From positions 62,001-126,000 of the forward strand of contig NC_014414.1 of assembly GCF_000152825.2 (NCBI RefSeq): a stretch of 64,000 nucleotides of DNA. The letters are read 5' to 3'. This DNA comes from Parvularcula bermudensis HTCC2503 (lineage in GTDB: Bacteria > Pseudomonadota > Alphaproteobacteria > Caulobacterales > Parvularculaceae). The notes beneath the pieces are model-generated. The model was not told where the DNA came from, did no database searches, and worked only from the letters and a program-made list of their open reading frames with translations. Positions 34,402 to 44,402 of this stretch are shown piece by piece (position 1 is the stretch's first letter; every line of letters begins with the position of its first letter). Both the position numbers and the translations under genes were made by a program.

Positions 34402-36663
34402 ATGCTCGAACAACGGCTCCAGCAACGGCTTCGTCTCCTGGCCATCCCGGCCTTCACCTTGGTCGGGATTTTGGCGTTGACCGCCTTACTCTCCTCCCGG
34501 ATGCACGGCGTGCAGCCGCGGGAAACCTTTTTCGACCTCTTCTTACAGGCCGCCCCCGCGCCGCTTGAGCAAGCCGAAACGATCGCCCTGATCGATATCG
34601 ACCAGGCCAGTCTCGATAATTTAGGGCCCTGGCCCTGGCCGCGAACCGCCATCGCCCGATTGGTCGCCGCCGCCGAGCGCGCCGGCGCGCGGTCGGTCAC
34701 TGTCGCCCTCCCCCTAGAGGGGCGCGACCCCCTATCACCGGACAATCTTGCCGCCTTTCTGCCGCGCAACGAGGAAAACGGAGATACCATCCGCCAATTG
34801 CAGGCCATGCCGACAACCGATGCAGCCCTTGGCGCGGCGGCCCGGGCCCTCCCCACCGCCGTCAGCGCCGGGGCCGGGGCGCGGTCCTGGATCGGCTGGC
34901 AACGCGCCGACTTTGAGGGCACCCCCTGGCTTCGCGCCATAGACAATGACGGGCGCTCAGGGCTTGCCCTGCCGATTGCCCCTCTCTCCGCGGGGATCGA
35001 GCGTGCCCTGACCGACACCTCCGCACCGGTGGTCGGTACCTGGCTCAAAGACAGTGATGGGCAGGTCCGGCGGCTCCCTCTCTTATGGGCCACGGCCCAG
35101 GGCCCCATGCCTGCGACGGCGCTCGCCCCCTTTGCCTTATCGGGGGGCGTAGCGGTGGATCTCGCCGCCACCCGGCGGGAGACCGGCGCGCCCCCCCCGA
35201 CCGCCCTGACCGTCGGCGGGGCGAACAAGATCCTCCTCGGTCCGAAGGTGGACCTTCGCTATTGGCCCGGACGCACTGACACCCTCGATACCGTCCCCGC
35301 CTGGCGGGTCCTCGAAGGCGGGGCGCAATGGTCGACGATGCTACGGGATCGTGATGTCTTTATCGGGGAGAGTGTCACCAGCGACGGCGTGGCCCAAACC
35401 CCGTGGGGGGAGATCAGCTTCGCCCATCTTCATGCCCATATGGCCCGCCAGATCGTCGCCGGCGATGTCCCCATACGGCCGGTGGTCAGCGGGGTCACGG
35501 AATTCGTCCTGACCCTTCTGGCCGGGGCGATCACGATCGCCGCCGCGATCTTTGCCCGCCCCCTCGCCGCCATCATTGTCAGCGTGGTGGTCGCCCTTCT
35601 GTCCGTCGTCGTCTTCCTCTGGATCTTTAGTGAAACCGGCCGACTGTTCGACCCAAGCTTCATTATTGGCGCGGCCCTTGGCGCCCCTCTGGTCATCTTT
35701 ATCGTCGTGGTCGGCAATATCTTGATGCGTGACGATGCCCTGCGCGGTGCCTTTCACGGCAATCTGCCGCCGGCGACGATGGAGCGTTTACAGAAATCGA
35801 CGAGCGGTCCCTTGCTCAACGGGGTACGCCGTGAAGTGGTGGTTCTGTCCTGCGGCTTCCGCCTGCCCGAGGGCCTTGAAGCAAAGTTTCATGCCCGTCC
35901 TGATGATTTCGTCCGGTTCTGCGGCGCTGCGAACGATGCCCTAAGGCGGACGATCCTTAGCCATGGCGGTACCGTCGATTTCGCCGAAAACGGGCGACTG
36001 ATGGGATATTGGAACGTTCCCGAAGTCCTGCCGCATCCCATCGAGAAGGCCTGCGCCTGTGCGCTCGCCATGATCGACGAGATGAACAATCTGACGGAAA
36101 ATGTGCAGACCGCGGCCTTTGCCGCAGGCGGACTATTGAGCGATACCGAAATGAGTTTCGCGGATGCCAGTGTCGAAGTCGGCATTGCCGTCGGTGAATG
36201 CTTTGCCGGACCGATCGGACTTGGCACCCGCAATCGCTATGGCGTTGTTGGCCCGGCCGTCACCATTGCGCGTCAATTGCGGAGCCGCTCTGGATTTTAC
36301 GGTCCCGCCATCGTGACCGATGATCGTATATTTGAGGCGCTGCGGCATCATTATGCCTTTCTCGACCTCGATGTGCTGCGCTTCTCCGAGGACGATACGG
36401 CGCACACGATCTATGGTCTGGTGGGCAATCCTTTCCTCAAAGCCTCCAAAGCGTTTCGGGAGCTTGCCGACGTGCAGCGTGAGATGGTCGGCGCCTGGCG
36501 CCTCGGGGAGTACGCAAAGACAACGATCCACCTGCAACGGTTACGCGGCTTTCCCGGCGTGCCGGATGGGTATGTCGAGCGCTTCGACGCTCGCTTAGCC
36601 CAGGCGAGAGGCCAGCGGCGGAGCCTGGACCGCGGAGACCATATCGAATGCCTCAAAGCATGA
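34402..36663 (+). CDS. CHASE2-domain protein with catalytically dead class III cyclase domain
   Basis: The 753-residue protein has one N-terminal membrane helix, a periplasmic CHASE2 sensor (about 35-350, with DIDQASLDNLGPWPWPR), three membrane helices (about 365-445) and a C-terminal cyclase-like domain (about 470-680). In that domain the residues needed for catalysis are replaced: the first metal Asp position reads VVLSCGF, the second reads ENGRLMGYW instead of GDGxMxxF, and VNxAxRL reads VTIARQL. The base-selecting region reads RYGVVGPAV. It therefore probably senses or binds rather than making cAMP. It diverges from mlaE by 179 bases. Confidence 0.85.
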   Translation: MLEQRLQQRLRLLAIPAFTLVGILALTALLSSRMHGVQPRETFFDLFLQAAPAPLEQAETIALIDIDQASLDNLGPWPWPRTAIARLVAAAERAGARSVTVALPLEGRDPLSPDNLAAFLPRNEENGDTIRQLQAMPTTDAALGAAARALPTAVSAGAGARSWIGWQRADFEGTPWLRAIDNDGRSGLALPIAPLSAGIERALTDTSAPVVGTWLKDSDGQVRRLPLLWATAQGPMPATALAPFALSGGVAVDLAATRRETGAPPPTALTVGGANKILLGPKVDLRYWPGRTDTLDTVPAWRVLEGGAQWSTMLRDRDVFIGESVTSDGVAQTPWGEISFAHLHAHMARQIVAGDVPIRPVVSGVTEFVLTLLAGAITIAAAIFARPLAAIIVSVVVALLSVVVFLWIFSETGRLFDPSFIIGAALGAPLVIFIVVVGNILMRDDALRGAFHGNLPPATMERLQKSTSGPLLNGVRREVVVLSCGFRLPEGLEAKFHARPDDFVRFCGAANDALRRTILSHGGTVDFAENGRLMGYWNVPEVLPHPIEKACACALAMIDEMNNLTENVQTAAFAAGGLLSDTEMSFADASVEVGIAVGECFAGPIGLGTRNRYGVVGPAVTIARQLRSRSGFYGPAIVTDDRIFEALRHHYAFLDLDVLRFSEDDTAHTIYGLVGNPFLKASKAFRELADVQREMVGAWRLGEYAKTTIHLQRLRGFPGVPDGYVERFDARLAQARGQRRSLDRGDHIECLKA

Positions 36664-36952
36664 CCCTGCGGCTCTGCTCGACCGGCCCAGGGCTTGAGGA
36701 TAGGCTTGAGGATGGATCCACCGCCTAGAACCTTATCAGGTCTATCGGCTGCGAGAGGCGCCTCTGGACCTTTAGGTTGATCGCATTGTCGTCACCCGAA
36801 CCGGTGCCCCCTTCGCCAGCAAATGCTCAAGAGAAGTCTTGGGGGGTCAGATCACGAAAGCGTGCACGACCGCGCCCACCGCGCAGGGCCCTTCTTCTCC
36901 CTTGCGAGGCTCGCGAGGGCGTCAGGCTATATGGGGAAAGCCCTCGACAGCG
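36664..36952. other. 289-base gap; nothing found except a short tandem repeat
   Basis: No convincing gene is present. A 12-base unit (GGCTTGAGGATA, then GGCTTGAGGATG) is repeated in tandem at 36691-36714, just after the CHASE2 gene. I see no terminator with a T run. Confidence 0.5.
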
Positions 36953-37612
36953 TCAGCGCTGACCGCTTGTCGTTCCGGGCTGGGCGTAAACAGTCCGATC
37001 GCCGGTCTCCGCCACGCGAAGGGCGACCAGATCCGCCATCTGAGAAAGGTCGCTGATGGTCTGGCTATAGGCATCGCGCAGGTCGCGAATCAGCGCCGGT
37101 GACACATCCGCCCCCTCCCGCTCAAGCACTTCGAGCGAGGACACATAAAGCCGACGACAAAGCCGGGCGTCGCCGATCGCCCGCTCCACCGCCGCAATAT
37201 CCGCCGGCAGGGGCAGGATCGCGTCGGCGGTCTGGCGACTGACCTCCACCACCCGGCGAGCATCCGACAACGATTTGTCAGCGTCCATCACGACGGCCTC
37301 AACAGGATCCTCATGGGAGATCTGAATGGCGTCGACATAGGCGTCGATCGCGGCTTGTCGTCCAATCTCTGCGTCGGTTCCGAAAACAAAGGACACAAAC
37401 CCGCTACCGGATACATCTTGCCACGGATGATCGGCCAGTTCTTCGGTCGCGGCCTTGAGCGCCAAATGCTCCGACGCGGCGCGCGAAAGGGCCGTCTTAT
37501 TGGTCTCATAGCCGGGCACGGCGACCTTGACCGAAGCACAGGCAGAGAGGGCAAAGACGGGAGACAGAGTGATGAGAAGTCGGCCGAGCGATCTTCCTTT
37601 CCCCTCACGCAT
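36953..37612 (-). CDS. hypothetical lipoprotein
   Basis: A signal sequence ending in the lipobox ALSAC (start MREGKGRSLGRLLITLSPVF) predicts a 219-residue lipoprotein. The mature part is mostly helical, with no Cys beyond the lipobox and LCRRLY. I do not recognise a domain. ATG 37612 is chosen because it begins a proper signal peptide; the longer open frame adds a second basic segment. It is divergent from the iminopeptidase gene. Confidence 0.7.
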   Translation of the reverse strand: MREGKGRSLGRLLITLSPVFALSACASVKVAVPGYETNKTALSRAASEHLALKAATEELADHPWQDVSGSGFVSFVFGTDAEIGRQAAIDAYVDAIQISHEDPVEAVVMDADKSLSDARRVVEVSRQTADAILPLPADIAAVERAIGDARLCRRLYVSSLEVLEREGADVSPALIRDLRDAYSQTISDLSQMADLVALRVAETGDRTVYAQPGTTSGQR

Positions 37613-37711
37613 ATGCCTACTACGCCTCACAAGCCCAATAATCCTCAACTGCCACATCATTACTCAGGCGTGAACCTGAGAAGTTACTGATTTCTGACCC
37701 TTAGGGAGAGT

Positions 37712-38683
37712 ATGACTGCTCAGATGGTGCAACGCAAACTCTATCCACCCCATGATCCCATTGAACGCGGCCGTCTCCGCGTCTCCGCCCTCCACGAAAT
37801 CTATTACGAGGTGAGTGGTCATCCCGCCGGGCGCCCCGTCGTGGTTTGCCATGGCGGGCCGGGCGGGGGCTCTACCCCCTCAATGCGGCGATTTTTCGAC
37901 CCCCATCGGTACCGAATTGTGTTGTTCGACCAGCGAGGATGCGGGCGCTCGACGCCCCATGCGGAATTGCGGGACAATACAACCTGGGACCTCGTCTCGG
38001 ATATGGAGGCCTTGCGCGCCCATTTAGGCATTGATCGATGGCAGGTCTTTGGCGGATCCTGGGGGTCGACGCTGGCCCTGGCCTATGCCCTTACCCACCC
38101 CGACCGTGTGAGGGAGCTGGTGCTCCGGGGGATCTTCACGCTGCGGCGCGCCGAACTCCTTTGGTTCTATCAGGAGGGCGCCAATTGGCTCTTTCCCGAA
38201 GGCTGGCAAGCCTTTCTCGCCCCGATCCCTGAGGAGGAACGCGGTGATATGATGGCCGCTTATTACCGACGTCTGACCGGATCGGATCGCGCCACCCAGA
38301 TCACGGCTGCCAAAGCGTGGTCGGTCTGGGAGGGCTCAACGGTATCGCTTCGCCCCTCGCCTGAGCGGATGGCGGGCTTCTCGGCGGAGACCTTCGCCCT
38401 CGCCTTCGCCCGGATTGAATGCCACTATTTCGTCAATGGGGGATTTTTCGCGCAGGACGACTGGATCCTCGACCAAGCGCCTCGGCTCGCTGAGCTGCCC
38501 GGCGTCATTGTGCAAGGCCGATACGACGTCGTCACGCCCATGCGCACCGCGTGGGAGCTGCATCGCCGATGGCCGGGCAGTGAGCTCGACATCGCTCCAG
38601 AGGCGGGTCATGCCGCCAGCGAGCCGGGGATTGTCGATCGCCTGATCCGCGCCACAGACCGGTTTGCCGATCTCGACGCCTAG
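37712..38683 (+). CDS. pip: proline iminopeptidase
   Basis: This alpha/beta hydrolase (peptidase family S33) removes N-terminal proline from peptides. The 323-residue protein has the oxyanion HGGPGGG at 47-53, DQRGCGRS at 73-80, the nucleophile S116 in GGSWGS, the acid in GRYDVVTP and the histidine in EAGHAASEPG. The length is normal. GGGAGAG precedes ATG 37712; a second ATG four codons later is possible. Confidence 0.95.
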   Translation: MTAQMVQRKLYPPHDPIERGRLRVSALHEIYYEVSGHPAGRPVVVCHGGPGGGSTPSMRRFFDPHRYRIVLFDQRGCGRSTPHAELRDNTTWDLVSDMEALRAHLGIDRWQVFGGSWGSTLALAYALTHPDRVRELVLRGIFTLRRAELLWFYQEGANWLFPEGWQAFLAPIPEEERGDMMAAYYRRLTGSDRATQITAAKAWSVWEGSTVSLRPSPERMAGFSAETFALAFARIECHYFVNGGFFAQDDWILDQAPRLAELPGVIVQGRYDVVTPMRTAWELHRRWPGSELDIAPEAGHAASEPGIVDRLIRATDRFADLDA

Positions 38684-38714
38684 GGGCCCTCACCGCCCGT
38701 GGGGGCACAAGGCC

Positions 38715-40223
38715 TCAATCGAGCAGCGGGACGATAATCGCCCCATACAACAGAACGAGGCCCACGGCGATCGGCGCCACCCACCGCACCAATGTCTGCC
38801 ACAGCGCAAAAGTGCTGTCATTATCGAAGCGCAATTCTTCCTTTGCGGCGGAGGTGGAAATCGCCCACCCCGCGAAGAGCGCCGTAATCATGCCGACAAA
38901 GGGCTGAAGAACTGTCGTGGCGAGGGCATCGATCGCATCAAGGAAGTTCATGCCCTGAAAGAGCGGGATCGCATCGAGGGGAGACCAATCATTGAAAAAG
39001 GTCGCCGCTACGGTCTGGGGCACCTGGCTCAGCGCGTGACCGATCCCGATCAGAAAGGCGAGCCCCCCAAGACAGATCGCCCCGATAACCCGCCGACGTG
39101 CCTTTTGAGCAGGCGGGACATCGTAATCTCCATCGGCCCATGACACCGAGGTTTCGAGCAGCGCGATGGCCGAGGTCAGGGCGGCAAACAGCGCCATGAC
39201 AAAGAACGCCAGGCCGAACAGGCTGCCGAAAGGCATGAGGTGGAACGCGCGCGGCACCGTGACGAATAGGAGGCCAAGGCCGGGATCGTTGTCCCCCATC
39301 ACATCGGCACTGAGCACCGGAGAAGCAAAAACGATCGGAAATAAGGCGAGCCCGGCAATCAGTGCCACCGCCGTATCGGCTGTGGCAACGATCTGCGAGG
39401 AGCTCTTAATGTCCGTCTCACGGCTGAGATAGGTCCCGTAGGTCAACATCATCGCGGCGCCGAGGCTGAGAGAGAAAAAGGCTTGCCCCACCGCCCTCAA
39501 CAGGGTCGAGCCGGTCAGTTGGCTAAAATCGGGGGTGAAAAGGAAAGTAAGAGCCTGCATCGCCTCCCCCGTCACGAGACTGAACGTCGTCAGGCCAAGC
39601 AGTAGCACGAAAAAGATCGGCATCATGACATTGGCCGCCGCCTCGATCCCGCTTTTCACCCCACGGGAGAGAATGAACACGGTCGCCGCCATGAACAGCG
39701 CGTGCAGAACGATCATCCGGCCCGGCTGGCTGAGAAGCTTTGGAAGGATCCCGCCGATCTCCTCATCGCTCTGCCCTTCGAAAGCGGGGGCGGTCAGCGC
39801 GACAGGGCCCTCCGCGACGAACCGACCGCCAATATCGACGGCGAACACCTGGATGAAGTGCAAAATCCAGCCGGCCAGGACGGAATAATAGCTGACGATC
39901 AAAAAGCTCGCCAGGATACCGAGGATTGGGAAAATCACCCATGCCCGAGTGCGTCCCTCGGTCCTGGCCAGACGGCTGACCGCCGCAATGGCAGAGCCGC
40001 CGCCGCGCCGACCGATCATGAACTCAGCAATAAGAACGGGCACCCCGATAAACAGGATCGTGGCCAGATAGACGAAGATAAAGGCGCCCCCGCCGGAATC
40101 CCCTGCGACATAGGGAAAGCGCACGAGATTCCCAAGTCCGACCGCCGAGCCCACCGCCGCAAGGATGAAAGCGGCCCGTCCTGACCAATTCTCGTTACTC
40201 TGTCCGGTCCCAGCTACTGCCAT
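38715..40223 (-). CDS. sodium-dependent NSS-family transporter
   Basis: NSS (SNF) transporters import amino acids or similar solutes with sodium. The 502-residue protein has about 12 helices and the family start WSGRAAFILAAVGSAVGLGNLVRFPYVA, here within residues 13-40, with the unwound glycine region of helix 1. Helix 6 region LGAAMMLTYGTYLSRETDI also matches. No substrate can be assigned. It converges on pip. Confidence 0.9.
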   Translation of the reverse strand: MAVAGTGQSNENWSGRAAFILAAVGSAVGLGNLVRFPYVAGDSGGGAFIFVYLATILFIGVPVLIAEFMIGRRGGGSAIAAVSRLARTEGRTRAWVIFPILGILASFLIVSYYSVLAGWILHFIQVFAVDIGGRFVAEGPVALTAPAFEGQSDEEIGGILPKLLSQPGRMIVLHALFMAATVFILSRGVKSGIEAAANVMMPIFFVLLLGLTTFSLVTGEAMQALTFLFTPDFSQLTGSTLLRAVGQAFFSLSLGAAMMLTYGTYLSRETDIKSSSQIVATADTAVALIAGLALFPIVFASPVLSADVMGDNDPGLGLLFVTVPRAFHLMPFGSLFGLAFFVMALFAALTSAIALLETSVSWADGDYDVPPAQKARRRVIGAICLGGLAFLIGIGHALSQVPQTVAATFFNDWSPLDAIPLFQGMNFLDAIDALATTVLQPFVGMITALFAGWAISTSAAKEELRFDNDSTFALWQTLVRWVAPIAVGLVLLYGAIIVPLLD

Positions 40224-40353
40224 TCGATCGAATTCCTTTACTCAGCGCCAACGCTCGTCTCGAGAGAATTAGCCGTTCTTTTACGCCGCTTAGCAATACT
40301 CGCGAGGTCATCAATCGCGGATAGACGGCGAAGCCGACGGAGAATGTCAATCT

Positions 40354-40716
40354 ATGACGACGGAACAGCACGCGGTCATCGACGAGGACCAGCTTGGTGG
40401 CCTGGCCGAAGTGGCCGGGACAGAAGCCGTCCAAGCCATTCTGGACGCCTTTTGGTCGTCGACAGAAGAATTATCCACGGAGCTGTCGACAGCTTTGCAC
40501 GATGCCGATGCGGAAAACGCCATTAAACTCGGCCATGCCCTTAAGGGATCGTCGGCAAATGTCGGCGCCGCGGCGATGGCCGCCCGGGCCAAGGCCATCG
40601 AATTGGCAGCGCGCGAGGGCGAGCTTGATGTGGCGCAAAAAGCGTTCATCGAATTCGCCAAGGACATCAATGCAACCCGTCTCGCCATGGACAATTTGCT
40701 GATCCGCTACGGGTGA
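40354..40716 (+). CDS. Hpt-domain phosphotransfer protein
   Basis: The 120-residue protein is a single histidine phosphotransfer domain. The phosphorylated residue is H61 in KLGHALKGSSANVGA, the standard Hpt signature. Such proteins shuttle phosphate between hybrid kinases and response regulators. No kinase or receiver gene is adjacent, so its partners are unknown. It lies between the NSS transporter and rodA, converging on rodA with 10 bases between. Confidence 0.88.
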   Translation: MTTEQHAVIDEDQLGGLAEVAGTEAVQAILDAFWSSTEELSTELSTALHDADAENAIKLGHALKGSSANVGAAAMAARAKAIELAAREGELDVAQKAFIEFAKDINATRLAMDNLLIRYG

Positions 40717-40726
40717 CGCCGCCGGA

Positions 40727-41914
40727 TTAGGGATGGATGAGACGGTCGGTCTTCCAGCCCCGGGTCCGCAAGGTATCTTGATCGCGGTCAATCCAGGTCG
40801 AAAGAACAAGACCAAAGCCGCCCATCATCGCCAGCATGACCGTGCCCCCATAGGACACAAGCGGTAGGGGCACCCCCACCACGGGGGCGAGCCCCATGAC
40901 CATGCCTGTATTCACCAGGACATAAAGGACAAGGGTCACCCCGATACCAAGGCTCATCAGGCGGCCGAAATGACTGCGCGCCGATCGGGCGACATGCACG
41001 GTCAGGAGGAAAACGGCCAAATACGCCCCCAACAGGAGAAGCGCCCCCCGCAGACCGAATTCCTCTCCGAAAATCGTAAAGATAAAATCCGTGTGCTTTT
41101 CGGGCAGGAACCCAAGCTGACTCTGCGTCCCCTCAAGCATCCCCTTGCCCTCGACACCGCCCGACCCGATGGCGATCTTCGATTGGTTGGCGTGGAAATT
41201 GGCGCCCAAAGGATCGTAGGTAGGATCAAGAAAAGCGGTCACCCGCTCCCACTGATACGCCTTGACGAGACCGGTCTGGATCCCCCCCGCAATACCGAAG
41301 AATGCCGCGAAAACGCCCACCAAAATGTATCGCCAGCTCAGCCCGGCGAGGAGAATCATCGCGACCCCGGAAAACCCGATCAGCAACGCCGTGCCGAGGT
41401 CAGGTTGAATAAAGACAAGCCCCACGGGGACAGCAATCATCCCCAAGGGCGCGAGAAGACCGCTGATCGTGGAGACGCGCTCGAATTCGAGCCCGTGATA
41501 GTACCGGGCCAGGGCCATGACGAGGGCGATCTTCATCATCTCCGAGGGCTGTAGGCGAAACCCGCCAATGGCGATCCATCGCTGCGAGCCATTCACCACT
41601 TCGCCGAAAACCGGCACCATCAGCAAGAGAACGATCCCGGCGGCATAGAGGGGATAGGCAAGGGAGAGCCACACCCGCAACGGGATCATCGCGACAATGA
41701 ACAGCCCACCAGCCCCAATAAAATAGCGGATCAAATGGGTCTTGGCATATTCATCCATGTCGCCAAGAGACACGGAATAAAGCGTGAGAACCCCCGCCCC
41801 GGCCAGCCCGGTCAGCACCAGGATCAGCGGCCAGTGCAACCGGGCGATACGCGGGCCCAGCTCAACAAGGGAGCGGCGACCAAGGCTTGGCATGGATTGA
41901 AAGACGCCCATCAT
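40727..41914 (-). CDS. rodA: rod-shape glycosyltransferase RodA
   Basis: RodA is the SEDS peptidoglycan polymerase of the elongasome and works with PBP2. The 395-residue protein has about ten membrane helices, the catalytic-loop region SRFRLQPSEMMKI-like stretch (GGFRLQPSEMMKIAL), FIQPDLGTALLI and PLVSYGGTVMLA. Its ATG overlaps the mrdA stop by 4 bases (ATGA); another ATG follows immediately. Last gene of the mre operon. Confidence 0.95.
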   Translation of the reverse strand: MMGVFQSMPSLGRRSLVELGPRIARLHWPLILVLTGLAGAGVLTLYSVSLGDMDEYAKTHLIRYFIGAGGLFIVAMIPLRVWLSLAYPLYAAGIVLLLMVPVFGEVVNGSQRWIAIGGFRLQPSEMMKIALVMALARYYHGLEFERVSTISGLLAPLGMIAVPVGLVFIQPDLGTALLIGFSGVAMILLAGLSWRYILVGVFAAFFGIAGGIQTGLVKAYQWERVTAFLDPTYDPLGANFHANQSKIAIGSGGVEGKGMLEGTQSQLGFLPEKHTDFIFTIFGEEFGLRGALLLLGAYLAVFLLTVHVARSARSHFGRLMSLGIGVTLVLYVLVNTGMVMGLAPVVGVPLPLVSYGGTVMLAMMGGFGLVLSTWIDRDQDTLRTRGWKTDRLIHP

Positions 41915-43884
41915 GTCTCTCTCAGTCCAGCCATACGGCGCTGGATGACCGCACCGGGCTCATAGAGGTCATGCTTGGACGGATTACCAGGATCCTTATC
42001 CAGCACCGCTCGCATAAGGTCGCGCGCCCGCGGTGCGGCTGACCGGGACCCCGAGCCGCCATGTTCGACCACAACGCTGATGGCGTAACGCGGGCTTTCA
42101 ACCGGGGCAAAGGCAATGAAGAGCGCGTGGTCACGCTCGTTCCACGGCAATTGGTAGTTTGAGAATGGCTGCCCGGTTTGCGGATTGATCCGTAGGCTTC
42201 GGACTTGGCTGGTCCCGGTTTTGCCCGCCATACGGTAGTCGGGCAGCAGTCGCGATCGCGCCGCCGTCCCCCACCGGTTCACCACCGCATCAAGACCATC
42301 GCGTACCGCGGCGAGATGCGAAGCTTCCACCCCGATATCCTCGAAATCTTGAACGGGAACGGAGTCGGTCGCGACCCCACGGACGATCCGCGGCATGACC
42401 CGTTTGCCTGAGGCGATCCGTGCACTCATCACCGCGAGTTGAAGCGGAGTTGCAGTGGTCGCCCCCTGACCGATGGCCACCGAAAGGGTTTCGCCGGGGA
42501 ACCATGTCTGGTTCGCCGGATTTGTCCGATAGCGGGTTCTCTTCCATTCCGTACTGGGAACGATTCCGCTCTTTTCATTCTGCAAGCCGATATCGAATGT
42601 CTGCCCCAGACCAAACCGCTGGGCGACATCGGCAATCTGATCGATCCCAAGGCGAGCGCCCATATTATAGTAATAGACATCGCAGGAGTGCTGGAGCGAC
42701 CCGACCAGGTCGACCGAGCCGTGCCCTTCACGCTTCCAACAACGAAAGCGCTGCCCCCCGTAATAGTAATAGCCAGGACACCGGAACCGGGTTGTGGGAG
42801 AGATCCCCGCTTCGAGGGCCGCAATCGCGGTAATCGCCTTGAAGGTCGACCCGGGGGGATAGACCCCAGAGACCGGCTTTGAGATGAGCGGATTTTGGGG
42901 GGAGGTCGATAATTCCCGCAAAGTGGCAGGATCGACATCGGTGGCGAAAAGATTGGGGTCGAAAGCAGGCGTCGAGGCGAGGGCCAGAATATCTCCCGTG
43001 ACAATATCGAGGACAACCGCGGCACCGCTGGCGGCGCTAGGCCGCTCGGTCCCTTCAGGATATTCCTCATAGTCCGCCGACATGATCTCCATCGCCTTGG
43101 CCTGGATCTCATCGTCAATCGTCAGGGCAAGAACTTTTCCAGGGACTTGCGGCCGTCCACGCTCATCCTCCTCGGCAAGAACGCGCCCAGCAGCGGTCAC
43201 CTCAATCGTTTGCGACCCCGCCTCTCCCCGCAGCACCTCGTCATAACTCCGCTCAAGCCCGTTCTTTCCAAGGCGAAATCCCGGCTGGAGGTAGAGAAGG
43301 CGCTCTGTCCGTTCTGAGACCCCGGCGAGGTCCTGGGCCGTCGCGGCCCCGACATGTCCGAGGAAAGGCGCAACCACCTCCCCATCGGGGTAATAGCGGC
43401 TTTCCCCAACCTCCGACGAAATCCCCTTCAGGCGAGAAGAATGATAATTGACGGCGGCATATTGTTCCCAGGTCACATCGTCGCGAACAGTAATCGGCAC
43501 GAAGGGCTGATTGCGCGTCCGCTCGACCTCACGCAGCGCCGCTTTGATTTCCTCATCCGACAGCGGAATAAGCGCCGCAAGATTGACCAGCGCCGTCCGT
43601 TCATTCTCCGCTTCCTCAGGGATCAGCAGAATTCGGAAGTTCTGCCGGTTGGTGGCCAACACCTTGCCATAGCGATCGACGATATCACCGCGACCCGGCA
43701 CCACAATTCGCTGCTTGAACCGATTATTGTCCGCCTTCGCTGCGAATTCATCGTATCTTTTCACCTGCAGATCCCACAGACGATAGACGATGCCTCCGAA
43801 AAGCGCCGTCACTCCCCCGGTGACCAGGGTGGCTCTGCGGGTAAAGGTCATCTGCCGCTGGGTATCGAACGGTTCAACTTTCAC
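41911..43884 (-). CDS. mrdA: penicillin-binding protein 2 (elongation transpeptidase)
   Basis: PBP2 crosslinks lateral-wall peptidoglycan. It has a membrane anchor near the N-terminus (VTGGVTALFGGIVYRLWDL), a dimerisation domain with RGDIVDRYGKVLATNRQN, and a transpeptidase domain with the serine in PPGSTFKAI, SCD in QHSCDVYYYN and AGKTGTSQV. I chose GTG 43884, which overlaps the mreD stop as GTGA and gives 657 residues; an ATG 54 bases earlier would overlap mreD further. Confidence 0.94.
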   Translation of the reverse strand: MKVEPFDTQRQMTFTRRATLVTGGVTALFGGIVYRLWDLQVKRYDEFAAKADNNRFKQRIVVPGRGDIVDRYGKVLATNRQNFRILLIPEEAENERTALVNLAALIPLSDEEIKAALREVERTRNQPFVPITVRDDVTWEQYAAVNYHSSRLKGISSEVGESRYYPDGEVVAPFLGHVGAATAQDLAGVSERTERLLYLQPGFRLGKNGLERSYDEVLRGEAGSQTIEVTAAGRVLAEEDERGRPQVPGKVLALTIDDEIQAKAMEIMSADYEEYPEGTERPSAASGAAVVLDIVTGDILALASTPAFDPNLFATDVDPATLRELSTSPQNPLISKPVSGVYPPGSTFKAITAIAALEAGISPTTRFRCPGYYYYGGQRFRCWKREGHGSVDLVGSLQHSCDVYYYNMGARLGIDQIADVAQRFGLGQTFDIGLQNEKSGIVPSTEWKRTRYRTNPANQTWFPGETLSVAIGQGATTATPLQLAVMSARIASGKRVMPRIVRGVATDSVPVQDFEDIGVEASHLAAVRDGLDAVVNRWGTAARSRLLPDYRMAGKTGTSQVRSLRINPQTGQPFSNYQLPWNERDHALFIAFAPVESPRYAISVVVEHGGSGSRSAAPRARDLMRAVLDKDPGNPSKHDLYEPGAVIQRRMAGLRET

Positions 43885-44402
43885 GCGGGACTTGGTCCTC
43901 TCTCGGAACGGCGGACTGTCAAAAAGACGTAGGCGCAAGCGGGGTACATTAGGATCGTCACCAGGAGCTGAACCGCCAGAGGCCGCACAGGCAAAACCTC
44001 CGCAAAGACGAGGGAGCTCAGCCCCCAGAGGATCGCCCCCACCGCCGCGACGAGCATCGCGAATAAGACCGCAATGACGCGATGGAGACGCCCTTTCAGA
44101 TAATCATGCTGGGCGAGCACCGCATAATGAAGAGATAGAAACACGGTCGCCCAAAGGCCCAAGGGACTGGCGAACAAGAGATCCTGCAACAGACCGGCGG
44201 CAAAGGTGATCGGGGCGGGCAGCGCATTCGGTGCATAGGCGGCGTACAGGAAAATCACGATGAACGGCGCCAGAGGCAGCGGGACACTATGTCCGAAGAC
44301 CTTGAGAGGCGTAATCATCAACAGAACGGCCGAAAATAATATCAGCCCGGGGGCCGCAGCCGTGAGGAGCCGACTGAGAAGACCGCGCTCGTCACCCATC
44401 AT
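43881..44402 (-). CDS. mreD: rod shape-determining protein MreD
   Basis: MreD is a small membrane protein of the elongasome. The 173-residue sequence has five to six hydrophobic helices and the family-like ITFAAGLLQDLLFASPLGLW near residues 65-84. The frame is open 183 bases upstream inside mreC, but hydrophobic MreD sequence begins after ATG 44402 (another ATG follows at 44399). The start overlaps the mreC end by 11 bases. Confidence 0.92.
   Translation of the reverse strand: MMGDERGLLSRLLTAAAPGLILFSAVLLMITPLKVFGHSVPLPLAPFIVIFLYAAYAPNALPAPITFAAGLLQDLLFASPLGLWATVFLSLHYAVLAQHDYLKGRLHRVIAVLFAMLVAAVGAILWGLSSLVFAEVLPVRPLAVQLLVTILMYPACAYVFLTVRRSERGPSPA

Noticed and set aside
36691-36714. 12-base tandem repeat as an iteron or origin element
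   Set aside because: Only two copies and no AT-rich region or DnaA boxes nearby.
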